This document shows positions 1-6,254 of a DNA stretch of 6,293 bases, piece by piece. This stretch comes from CAZFBR01 sp035353495 [NCBI: uncultured bacterium] (GTDB taxonomy: Bacteria; DAOPZR01), in assembly GCA_964517215.1 (NCBI GenBank), contig CAZFBR010000208.1:1-6293 (forward strand), written 5' to 3'. The position numbers were made by a program, and so were the translations under genes. The notes beneath the pieces are model-generated. The model saw only the letters and a program-made list of their open reading frames with translations. It did no database searches and was not told the origin of the DNA. How positions within the stretch are numbered: position 1 is the first letter of the stretch; the number at the start of each line of letters is the position of its first letter.

Positions 1-401
1 GTGTTGGTGTGGTCGACGCGCTGACCCTGCACGATACGATGATGATTCGCTGTGATGACGCGCCGGAGACGCTGCCGAGGACGGTGGCAGAACTGCAGCC
101 GATTCTCGACCCCATCAGCCACAGCCGGCGGATCAAGGTCACGGTGCCGGCGCGGCCGTGGCTGACCGCCGGCATGTTCGGCCGTCTGAGCTTCGTTAGC
201 GACAGTTGGTTGGTGCTGGTAATTTTTGTGGTTGTTGTGCGTTGGCTGGGCATCCTCATCATGGTGCGGGTGGTGACCGCAGGCGCGACGGGCGGCGTGG
301 TTGAATCACGCTATGTGCGCTGCGGTGCGGTATTGCCGGACGGGCGCCTGGCCGTGCTGGCCGGGCTTGAGCCCGGCGAACGCGTCCTCGTGCAGCCGTA
401 G
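1..401 (+). CDS. RND efflux periplasmic adaptor (membrane fusion protein), C-terminal part
   Basis: This is the 3' end of a gene that begins before the window; the frame is open from base 3 to the TAG at 399-401. Adaptors of this family sit in the periplasm and join an inner-membrane RND pump to an outer-membrane channel. The visible part covers the end of the beta-barrel domain, with DDAPETLP, TVAEL, DPISHSRRIKV and the typical AGMFGRLSF motif. The membrane-proximal end follows and closes with VLAGLEPGERVLVQP, a classic family ending. The stop lies 12 bases before the permease start, so the two form an operon. Between about 204 and 275 the family's usual polar linker (Pro-x-x-Ala-Val-Arg-Arg) is replaced by a very hydrophobic run, LVLVIFVVVVRW, which is unusual and may impair the protein. 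No frameshift or stop is visible. Identity is confident; whether this copy works is uncertain. Confidence 0.85.
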   Translation, partial: VGVVDALTLHDTMMIRCDDAPETLPRTVAELQPILDPISHSRRIKVTVPARPWLTAGMFGRLSFVSDSWLVLVIFVVVVRWLGILIMVRVVTAGATGGVVESRYVRCGAVLPDGRLAVLAGLEPGERVLVQP

Positions 402-413
402 CGGGGGGCGACC

Positions 414-3400
414 ATGAGCCATTCCCACCGTCCCGACCCGCAGCATGACGAACTGCGCGATGCGCCCCCCGGCTGGACTGCCGGCATTGTCCGCGTCTTT
501 CTCACCTCCAAGATGTCCGTGCTGCTTATCATTGCCGCGCTGGTGGCGGGTGCGTTCGCGCTGCAGTTCACCCCGCGCGAAGAGGACCCCCAGATCGTGG
601 TCCCGGTCATCGACGTGCATGTGGCCATGCCGGGCGCGTCGGTGCAGGAGATCGAACGGCTCGCCGCGGCCCCGCTGGAGACCATTCTCAAGGAGATTCC
701 CGGGGTGGAGAACGTCTACACCTTTTCCCGGCCCGGGGCGATGGTCTGCACCGTCCGCTTTTACGTGGGAGAAGACCGTGAGCAGTCGCTGACCAAGGTC
801 TGCGTCCAGCTTGAAGCGAACCGCCATCGCGTGCCGCCGGGCCTGCCCGGCTGGCAGGTCATGCCGGTGGATATCGATGATGTGCCGATTGTGTCGCTGG
901 CGCTCTACAGCTGCGAGCTGTCGACCGCCGACCTGCGCCGCGTGGCGCTGGAACTGGCGCAGGATCTGGCGCAGACCCCGGACGTCGGCAAGGCGGCCGT
1001 GATCGGCGGCGAGCAGCGCGAGATCCGCGTGGTGCTCGATCCGGCAAAAATGGCGGGCTATCAGCTCGCGCCGCTCGAAGTGGCGGCGATCGTGCAGCAT
1101 CAGAACCTCAGTGTCCCCGCCGAACGCACGGTGCGCGGCCGGGAGATGACGGTCTATGCCGGCCCGTTCATTACTTCTGCCGAGCAGCTCAAGCAGATCG
1201 TCGTCGGGATCAGCAACGGTCGCCCGGTCTATCTCGCCGATGTGGCCGAGGTCTACGACGGCCAGGCGGAAGCGACAACCTATACGCGCATCGGGTTCGG
1301 GCCGGCAGCGGACAGCCCGGCCATCGGCCTGACTGAATGCCCGGCGGTGACGATTGCCATTGCCAAACGCAAAGGCGCCAATGCCGTCGCGGTGGCTGAC
1401 CGGCTGCTGCAGCGCGTGGCGAGTCACAAGAACGGGCTGATCCCCGGCAAGGTGGGGGTGCAGGTTACCCGCAACTACGGCGAGACCGCGAACCACAAGG
1501 TCAATGAACTGGTGATGCACCTGACTATTGCGGTGGTGACCATTATCGTGCTGCTGGGGTTGGCGCTCGGCTGGCGCGAGGCGATGGTTGTGGCGCTGGC
1601 GGTGCCGATTACGCTGGCCATTACGCTGTTGTGCGATCTCGTCTTCGGCTATACCATTAACCGGGTAACGCTCTTTGCGCTGATTCTGTCGCTCGGGCTG
1701 CTGGTGGACGATCCGATTGTCGATGTGGAGAATATCTACCGGCATTTCAAGTTGCGCAAGCATCCGCCGCTGCTGGCGACCCTGGTTGCGGTGGATGAGA
1801 TCAGGCCGCCGACCATCCTCGCCACCTTCACCGTTATTGTGTCGTTCCTGCCGATGTTCTTTATCACCGGCATGATGGGGCCGTACATGGCGCCCATGGC
1901 ATTCAATGTGCCGACGGCGATGATCATGTCGCTTTTTGTTGCCTTTACCATCACCCCGTGGGCGGCGTATTACGCGCTGCGCAAGGAATACGATCTGCCC
2001 GCGCCGCCGTTCGACCTGCAGGCGAGCGGCCTCTACCGCCTCTATCGCGGGGTCATGGCGCCGCTGCTCGAGCGCCGCGCCCTGCGCTGGCTGCTGCTGC
2101 TGGCGGTCTTCGCGCTTTTCCTTGGCGCGCTGGCGCTGGCCGGGCTCGGGTTTGTGCCGCTCAAGATGCTGCCGTTCGACAACAAGAACGAACTGCAGCT
2201 GGTGATTGAAACGCCCGAGGGGACGCCCCCGGAAGGGACTGATGCGGTGGTGAGCGCGCTGGGCGATTACCTGCGCAGCGTCCCCGAAGTGGTGGCCTAT
2301 ACCACCTATACCGGGCTGGCCAGCCCGACCGATTTCAACGGGCTGGTGCGCCACTATTTCCTGCGCCGCGGCGGCAATGTCGCGGATATCCGCATCAATC
2401 TCCTGCCGAAGGAGCAGCGGCAGTGGCAGTCGCATGCCATTGCCTTGCGGGTGCGCCCGGCGATCGAGGAGATTGGCAAACGCCATAATGCCATTGTCAA
2501 GATTGTGGAAAGCCCGCCCGGACCGCCGGTGCTGTCGTCCATTGTGGCCGAGGTCTATGGCCCGCCGGGCGCCGACTATTCGCAGCTGGTCAAGGTGGCG
2601 CAGGGCGTGCGCGAGACGCTGGCGGCGACGCCGGGCGTCGGCGATGTTGATGCCAATATCGAGGATCCCGCGCCGCGGCTGGATATTGTCGTGGACAAGG
2701 AGAAGGCCTCGCTCGCCGGGGTCGATTTCAATGCGGCGGTGGCCACGGCGCAGCTGGCGCTGGCGGGGCAGGAACTGGGCAGCATTCGCGACGCCGCCGA
2801 CCGTGAAGCGGCGACGATCCGTCTGCGGCTGCCGTACGAGCAGCGCGAAGACGCGGCGGTATTGCAGGAAGTGCGGGTGCGCGCCGGCGACGGTAATCTG
2901 GTCGCACTGGGTGAATTGGCCGGATATCGCGCCGGCACCGAGGAGCAGACGATCTACCACAAGGACCTGCGACCGGTGATGTACGTTACTGCCGAGCAGG
3001 TGGGGGTGTCGCCGGTCAATGCCATGTTCGACGCCCGGAAGAAACTGCAGGTGCCCGAGGGCTATACGGTGGTCTGGGACGGCGAAGGGGAATGGAAGAT
3101 CACCGTCGAGGTGTTCCGCGATCTTGGCCTGGCCTTTGCCGCCGCCATGCTGCTGATCTATTTCCTGCTCGTCGCGCAGACGGGCTCGCTGCTCGTGCCC
3201 GGGGTGATGATGGTCGCCATTCCGCTCACCATGATCGGGATCTTCCCCGGGTTCTGGCTGCTCAATCTGTTCGCCGCGCCCGTCGGCAGTGCGCCCAATC
3301 CGGTATTCTTTACCGCCACCGGCATGATCGGCATGATCGCCCTGGCGGGGATTGTCGTGCGCAATTCGATTATTCTCATCGACTTTATCGAGATGCTCAA

Positions 3401-4421
3401 GCAGCAGGGCCGGACCCTGGCCGAGGCGATTATCGAGGCGGGTGCGGTGCGCACCCGGCCCATCCTGCTGACTGCCGCCGCTGCGCTCTTTGGCGCGTGG
3501 GTGATTGTGCTCGACCCGATCTTTTCGGGATTGGCGTGGAGTTTCATTTTCGGCATTTTCGCCTCGACGCTCTTCACGCTGATCGTTATCCCGCTCTGCT
3601 ATTTCATGCTGGTGGGCAGGCGTGGCGATGAACCGCAGCCGTCGACCGAACCGCCGGCCGGCCCGCCGGCGGGGCCACGCCCGCTGACCGCACAGGAGCG
3701 CGCCGCCGCAACCGCGGCGGCCGTTGCGGACGCAGAACCGGCAACCGGTGCGCCGGCGAACGCAGCCGTTTCGGAACCGCCGGTGGCGCGGTCGGTGCCG
3801 CCGGCCGCGGAGACAGCAGTAGCATCTGCCGACCTGTCGGGCGCGGTTGTCACACCATCCGTTCCGCCGGCACCTGCGGTGGCAACCGCATCAACCGACC
3901 TGCCGGACGCTGTTGTCCCACCAGGCGTATCGTCAGCACCTGCAGTAACGGCATCAGCCGGGCAGGCGGAACTGGCGCCGGTTATCGTTACCTTCCCCGT
4001 TGCCGCGCCGCCGGAGCCGGTAGCGGCCGTCCCGGAAGCCGTGTCGCCGCTCACCGCGACGGGAACTGCCGACGATACGGGTTTAGTGTCCGCAATTGTT
4101 GCCCCAAAAGAAGAAGTGCCACCACCAACAGCGGCAGCAGAAGCATTGGCGATAGCAGCGCCTGCCCCGGCGCCCGAAGTGCGGCCGATCAGTCGCATGG
4201 CTGACTTTGTGGGTGGTGAGGCGACCGGCAGTATTGAACCGCCGGCAGCATCGGTTGAGGTGCCGGCCGAGAAGCCGGCGCCGGTGGAAACTGCGCCTGC
4301 CGCTCCGGCCGCGAAACTGGAGCGTCTCGCCGACGCCGGCGCTGCCGACCCCGGCGAGCGCACCATCCGCCTCAAGGTCGATCAGGACCTGCTGCGCAAG
4401 CTCGGCGGTAAACCAAAGTAG
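414..4421 (+). CDS. RND efflux permease (AcrB-like) with long Ala/Pro-rich cytoplasmic tail
   Basis: This is an inner-membrane proton-driven exporter of the RND superfamily, partner of the upstream adaptor; its substrate cannot be read from sequence. TM1 is near residues 33-51, followed by the first periplasmic porter half to about 345. TM2-TM6 span about 366-520. TM4 carries the proton-relay pair D432-D433 in GLLVDDPIVDVENIYRHF. TM7 is near 556-580, the second porter half runs to about 900, and TM8-TM12 end near 1065. TM10 reads VVRNSIILIDF, with R983 where AcrB has the relay lysine K940. An RPILLT motif follows (R1015). Typical family members have about 1030-1070 residues; this one has 1335. 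The extra ~270 residues are Ala/Pro/Val-rich, low complexity and probably cytoplasmic, and end in a charged 36-residue segment that is repeated downstream. The ATG at 414 follows a G-rich stretch (403-408) that may act as ribosome binding site. Confidence 0.95.
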   Translation: MSHSHRPDPQHDELRDAPPGWTAGIVRVFLTSKMSVLLIIAALVAGAFALQFTPREEDPQIVVPVIDVHVAMPGASVQEIERLAAAPLETILKEIPGVENVYTFSRPGAMVCTVRFYVGEDREQSLTKVCVQLEANRHRVPPGLPGWQVMPVDIDDVPIVSLALYSCELSTADLRRVALELAQDLAQTPDVGKAAVIGGEQREIRVVLDPAKMAGYQLAPLEVAAIVQHQNLSVPAERTVRGREMTVYAGPFITSAEQLKQIVVGISNGRPVYLADVAEVYDGQAEATTYTRIGFGPAADSPAIGLTECPAVTIAIAKRKGANAVAVADRLLQRVASHKNGLIPGKVGVQVTRNYGETANHKVNELVMHLTIAVVTIIVLLGLALGWREAMVVALAVPITLAITLLCDLVFGYTINRVTLFALILSLGLLVDDPIVDVENIYRHFKLRKHPPLLATLVAVDEIRPPTILATFTVIVSFLPMFFITGMMGPYMAPMAFNVPTAMIMSLFVAFTITPWAAYYALRKEYDLPAPPFDLQASGLYRLYRGVMAPLLERRALRWLLLLAVFALFLGALALAGLGFVPLKMLPFDNKNELQLVIETPEGTPPEGTDAVVSALGDYLRSVPEVVAYTTYTGLASPTDFNGLVRHYFLRRGGNVADIRINLLPKEQRQWQSHAIALRVRPAIEEIGKRHNAIVKIVESPPGPPVLSSIVAEVYGPPGADYSQLVKVAQGVRETLAATPGVGDVDANIEDPAPRLDIVVDKEKASLAGVDFNAAVATAQLALAGQELGSIRDAADREAATIRLRLPYEQREDAAVLQEVRVRAGDGNLVALGELAGYRAGTEEQTIYHKDLRPVMYVTAEQVGVSPVNAMFDARKKLQVPEGYTVVWDGEGEWKITVEVFRDLGLAFAAAMLLIYFLLVAQTGSLLVPGVMMVAIPLTMIGIFPGFWLLNLFAAPVGSAPNPVFFTATGMIGMIALAGIVVRNSIILIDFIEMLKQQGRTLAEAIIEAGAVRTRPILLTAAAALFGAWVIVLDPIFSGLAWSFIFGIFASTLFTLIVIPLCYFMLVGRRGDEPQPSTEPPAGPPAGPRPLTAQERAAATAAAVADAEPATGAPANAAVSEPPVARSVPPAAETAVASADLSGAVVTPSVPPAPAVATASTDLPDAVVPPGVSSAPAVTASAGQAELAPVIVTFPVAAPPEPVAAVPEAVSPLTATGTADDTGLVSAIVAPKEEVPPPTAAAEALAIAAPAPAPEVRPISRMADFVGGEATGSIEPPAASVEVPAEKPAPVETAPAAPAAKLERLADAGAADPGERTIRLKVDQDLLRKLGGKPK
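3822..3953 (+). repeat. 22-codon tandem repeat in the permease tail (two units)
   Basis: Two consecutive 66-base units (3822-3887 and 3888-3953) encode related peptides. The first starts ASADLSGAVVTPSVPPAPAV and the second ASTDLPDAVVPPGVSSAPAV. The two agree at most positions (AS-DL--AVV-P-V--APAV). The following sequence looks like a more decayed third unit but I cannot align it firmly. The repeat lies in the disordered-looking cytoplasmic extension and suggests that the tail grew by local duplication. Confidence 0.75.
4311..4421 (+). repeat. Direct repeat, copy 1: last 36 codons and stop of the permease
   Basis: This segment is repeated in direct orientation at 5421-5531, exactly 1110 bases downstream. 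The two agree at 104 of 111 bases. Bases 4317-4405 are identical to 5427-5515 (89 bases). The seven differences fall at the edges: one at 4316 and six between 4406 and 4421. The encoded peptide begins AKLERLADAG, contains TIRLKVDQDLLRKLGG and ends KPK in this copy. It is charged and looks like one strand followed by one helix, unlike the Ala/Pro-rich sequence before it. Confidence 0.95.
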
Positions 4422-4424
4422 CCC

Positions 4425-5354
4425 ATGAAATTGATTGGAGCCGTTGTTATCATTGCAATGGCGGTGATATGGTACATTGTCAGATATACGCCAGATCCTT
4501 TGCGACAAACGACGGCCGCCACGACGCAATCGATTGTTCCACCCGACGATACGGGACTTGTTCTTGTCAAAACAGACAGCACCGTGGTTGTTTTCCGCAA
4601 CCGAATTGTCGACACTGTGTGCGAAATGTCATCCGTTGAGATTATTGAAGATGGAGATCGCTGTACTTCTTTAGAAAGTGGCGAAACGTTCACTGTGAAA
4701 CAACGATGTATAATAATGGGAGTGGGTGATGAAGAGATGGCACGGCAGCATGTAGTTGGAGAGGGAGAAGTTGGCCTTGATATACCGTCATCGATCGAAT
4801 ATTCTTTATGCTTTTGTGCGCTTGACAGAGCAACATGGTCAAGAACAGTTAAAGGTGTGATACAGGTTATATATTTATCCGATAATATTCTCGTATCGAG
4901 TGATTCGGGAGTTCCAGGAACAAGCTATGGAGTCAGTGAATTGTATAATTCTTATGGGTCACGAATTGCGCAGATAACCTACTCTCATAGAATTGACCAA
5001 ATCAGTATTCCACCGAATGAAAAATACATATTAGTTAACGGTGGAGGAGCCATTACCATTATCCAACAGAAGGATTTAAGCGAGTATTGGTCGATATCCG
5101 GCAAATACGATTCTGAAGAGCCAGTATATTCAGAAACAGGAAAATATGTTGGAATGTATGTAGGATTATCGGATGATTATAAAACTGAAACCGGCCAAGG
5201 TGCAGAAATTCTTGATGTCACCAACAGGAAGATTTATCGAATTGGTGCAGACAGAACTATTCGCGAAGTAAATGATAATGGCACAGCAGTGATATCGTTG
5301 TGGCCCCAATACATAGGCGCGGCGTTGGAAAATCAGACAGTCAGGTTCAAATGA
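4425..5354 (+). CDS. Membrane-anchored or exported protein of unknown function, beta-propeller-like
   Basis: I do not recognise this 309-residue protein. It starts three bases after the permease stop, without a clear ribosome binding site, so translation may be coupled to the permease. Residues 4-22 (IGAVVIIAMAVIWYIVRY region) form one hydrophobic segment, either a signal anchor or a signal peptide, so the rest is probably periplasmic. The C-terminal half has recurring strand patterns of the kind seen in WD-like or other beta-propellers: QISIPPNEKYILVNGGG near 192-208, EPVYSETGKYVGMYVG near 232-247, and AEILDVTNRKIYRI near 260-273. It has several Cys, including a CFC motif. Base composition and codon use are much more AT-rich than the permease, suggesting transfer. 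The gene is bracketed by the two copies of the permease 3' end. The fold call is inferred from pattern only. Confidence 0.8.
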   Translation: MKLIGAVVIIAMAVIWYIVRYTPDPLRQTTAATTQSIVPPDDTGLVLVKTDSTVVVFRNRIVDTVCEMSSVEIIEDGDRCTSLESGETFTVKQRCIIMGVGDEEMARQHVVGEGEVGLDIPSSIEYSLCFCALDRATWSRTVKGVIQVIYLSDNILVSSDSGVPGTSYGVSELYNSYGSRIAQITYSHRIDQISIPPNEKYILVNGGGAITIIQQKDLSEYWSISGKYDSEEPVYSETGKYVGMYVGLSDDYKTETGQGAEILDVTNRKIYRIGADRTIREVNDNGTAVISLWPQYIGAALENQTVRFK

Positions 5355-5378
5355 CAAATGAACACAGGGAAGCGGAGA

Positions 5379-5531
5379 ATGGATAATCCAGCGGAGTTAA
5401 TTGCATACAATTGCCGGCCAGCGAAGCTGGAGCGTCTCGCCGACGCCGGCGCTGCCGACCCCGGCGAGCGCACCATCCGCCTCAAGGTCGATCAGGACCT
5501 GCTGCGCAAGCTCGGTGGGGAACCACAATAA
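5379..5531 (+). CDS. Possible 50-residue chimeric protein carrying the permease C-terminal peptide
   Basis: A short frame begins ATG at 5379, reads MDNPAELIAYNCRP in AT-rich codons, and then continues into the second copy of the permease terminal peptide, ending GGEPQ with TAA at 5529-5531. Of the last 36 residues, 34 match the permease end; only K-to-E and K-to-Q differ. AGGGA at 5366-5370 is spaced suitably for this start. An in-frame ATG at 5358, four bases after the previous gene's stop, would give 57 residues instead. Three of the seven base differences from copy 1 are silent and another only changes TAG to TAA, which mildly favours a coding role. It could equally be an untranslated remnant. 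If made, it would be a soluble cytoplasmic mini-protein bearing the pump's terminal peptide. Confidence 0.4.
   Translation: MDNPAELIAYNCRPAKLERLADAGAADPGERTIRLKVDQDLLRKLGGEPQ
5399..5412. repeat. Short inverted repeat left of repeat copy 2
   Basis: AATTG-CATA-CAATT is a perfect 5-base stem with a 4-base loop. It lies six bases before the next hairpin, at the left junction of the displaced permease end. It is AT-rich and short, so chance is a real possibility. Confidence 0.4.
5418..5430. repeat. GAA-loop hairpin across the left junction of repeat copy 2
   Basis: CCAGC-GAA-GCTGG is a perfect 5-base stem around a GAA loop. Its core GCGAAGC is known as an unusually stable DNA mini-hairpin. It straddles the base where homology with copy 1 begins. 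Copy 1 has A instead of G at the matching position (4316) and a different preceding base, so it does not form this hairpin. Confidence 0.45.
5421..5531 (+). repeat. Direct repeat, copy 2: displaced permease 3' end
   Basis: This is the second copy of the 111-base segment at 4311-4421, in the same orientation and the same reading frame. It is GC-rich and sits between AT-rich sequence on both sides, which marks it as displaced. Homology stops abruptly at 5421 on the left: CCGGCC precedes both copies, but shifted by one base. It stops at the stop codon on the right, where TAA is followed in frame by TGA and TAA (5529-5537). Confidence 0.95.
5515..5526. repeat. GGAA-loop hairpin at the right edge of repeat copy 2
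   Basis: GTGG-GGAA-CCAC is a perfect 4-base stem with a GNRA-type GGAA loop. It lies exactly where copy 2 diverges from copy 1, whose matching sequence (GGTAAACC) forms at most a 3-base stem. It is short and has no T-run after it, so it is not a convincing terminator. Confidence 0.35.
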
Positions 5532-5554
5532 TGATAAGGGACGCTAATACCGGC

Positions 5555-5559
5555 GAGGG
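5555..5559 (+). promoter_or_regulatory. Ribosome binding site of the 199-residue gene
   Basis: GAGGG lies nine bases before the ATG at 5569. It decides the start: the TTG at 5563 would be only three bases away, too close for normal initiation. Confidence 0.6.
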
Positions 5560-5568
5560 CTATTGATA

Positions 5569-6168
5569 ATGAGAATTGTGCTCGCAGCTATGGGAATAGT
5601 TATCGCGATATTGAATTGTTCATGTGGCAATAGTACGGATTCACAGCAGAAGCAAAGTGAAATTGAAACGTGCGGCGGTTTGATACAACCCTTGGACTTG
5701 TTTAAGGAAGTCCGAATCGAGATGACCCCTGAAACGCCAACAGTTGGAGAAATAGTGACATTCAAAGCAATATCGATACCCATCGACGATTTCTCTAAAG
5801 CTAACCATCCTTCACTGCATCGGTTATACAACGATTCACCTGCATTTTCGATAACAACGTACCCATATTACTTCAGAATGGTGCTCGATGGTGCATGCAC
5901 CGACAGTAATGTGATGTCAGTTGTGTCAGAACAAAAGGAGGCAAAGTATTTGATTCATGACTTCGGAGGCGGATTTTCAGTAGAAGCACATAACTTGTAC
6001 TTTAGCACGAAGGGCGACACAATAGCTGTCAAAATGAAATTTAGTAATCCGGGGGCATATTATTATAGTTGCAGCTACCGTATTATGCGGTTGCCGGGGC
6101 TGATGTATAACGTTGAACAATATATGGCAAGTATTAGAAATCAGCGATTTGTTGTGAGAGAGCATTGA
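5569..6168 (+). CDS. Exported protein or lipoprotein of unknown function
   Basis: I do not recognise this 199-residue protein. It opens with MRIVLAAMGIVIAILNCSCG: one Arg, a hydrophobic core, then Cys at 17 and 19. This resembles a lipoprotein signal, but Asn before C17 is not a standard lipobox residue, so a simple secretion signal or anchor is also possible. After a Ser/Gln-rich linker, residues 46-72 (RIEMTPETPTVGEIVTFKAI) and 148-175 (KGDTIAVKMKFSNPGAYYYS) have alternating strand patterns like an Ig-like or other beta-sandwich domain. Three further Cys follow the signal. Codon use is AT-rich, like the gene at 4425-5354 and unlike the pump, so the two may share an origin, though I see no clear sequence similarity between them. 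The gene begins 37 bases after the displaced permease end. Confidence 0.8.
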   Translation: MRIVLAAMGIVIAILNCSCGNSTDSQQKQSEIETCGGLIQPLDLFKEVRIEMTPETPTVGEIVTFKAISIPIDDFSKANHPSLHRLYNDSPAFSITTYPYYFRMVLDGACTDSNVMSVVSEQKEAKYLIHDFGGGFSVEAHNLYFSTKGDTIAVKMKFSNPGAYYYSCSYRIMRLPGLMYNVEQYMASIRNQRFVVREH

Positions 6169-6254
6169 TGAATGATTTGGGTTTTGAGTTAATGGTAGCG
6201 ACAATGCTTGCCACTGCAATGCCGGTGTTTTCTGCCATAAATATCAGAATGTGA
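6168..6254 (+). CDS. Doubtful 28-residue hydrophobic ORF overlapping the preceding stop
   Basis: The ATG at 6168 overlaps the previous TGA (TGATG), and the purine run GAGAGAG at 6156-6162 could serve as ribosome binding site. The peptide reads MNDLGFELMVATMLATAMPV and continues to a TGA at 6252-6254. It is mostly hydrophobic and could be a small membrane peptide, or the start of a gene broken by this stop: the same frame stays open past it to the window end. It is too short to be sure it is a gene. Bases 6255-6293 show nothing else I can identify. Confidence 0.25.
   Translation: MNDLGFELMVATMLATAMPVFSAINIRM

Noticed and set aside
306-2960. 884-residue open frame on the minus strand
   Set aside because: It is opposite the well-supported permease. 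Its product is rich in Arg, His and Gln with no recognisable domain, as expected from the antisense of a GC-rich gene.
3599-4375. 258-residue Ala/Gly/Ser-rich open frame on the minus strand
   Set aside because: It mirrors the repetitive GC-rich permease tail and has no independent coding sign.
4425-5420. Insertion sequence or transposon between the repeats
   Set aside because: No transposase or integrase is encoded, there are no long terminal inverted repeats, and the 111-base repeats are coding sequence, far longer than a usual target duplication.
5563-5568. TTG start giving a 201-residue version of the exported protein
   Set aside because: The GAGGG site is only three bases from TTG but nine from the ATG at 5569, which also gives a normal signal sequence.
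5355-5568. Transcription terminator or strong promoter between the AT-rich genes
   Set aside because: The hairpins are short with no following T-run, and no convincing -35/-10 pair is visible.
4425-6168. Polymorphic toxin and immunity pair behind a displaced gene end
   Set aside because: The layout resembles such loci, but neither protein shows a nuclease, deaminase or other toxin motif, and the permease is not a toxin carrier.
6168-6254. Type IV pilin-like N-terminus in the 28-residue ORF
   Set aside because: GF followed by a hydrophobic run is suggestive, but the key Glu at position 5 after the Gly and a basic leader are missing.
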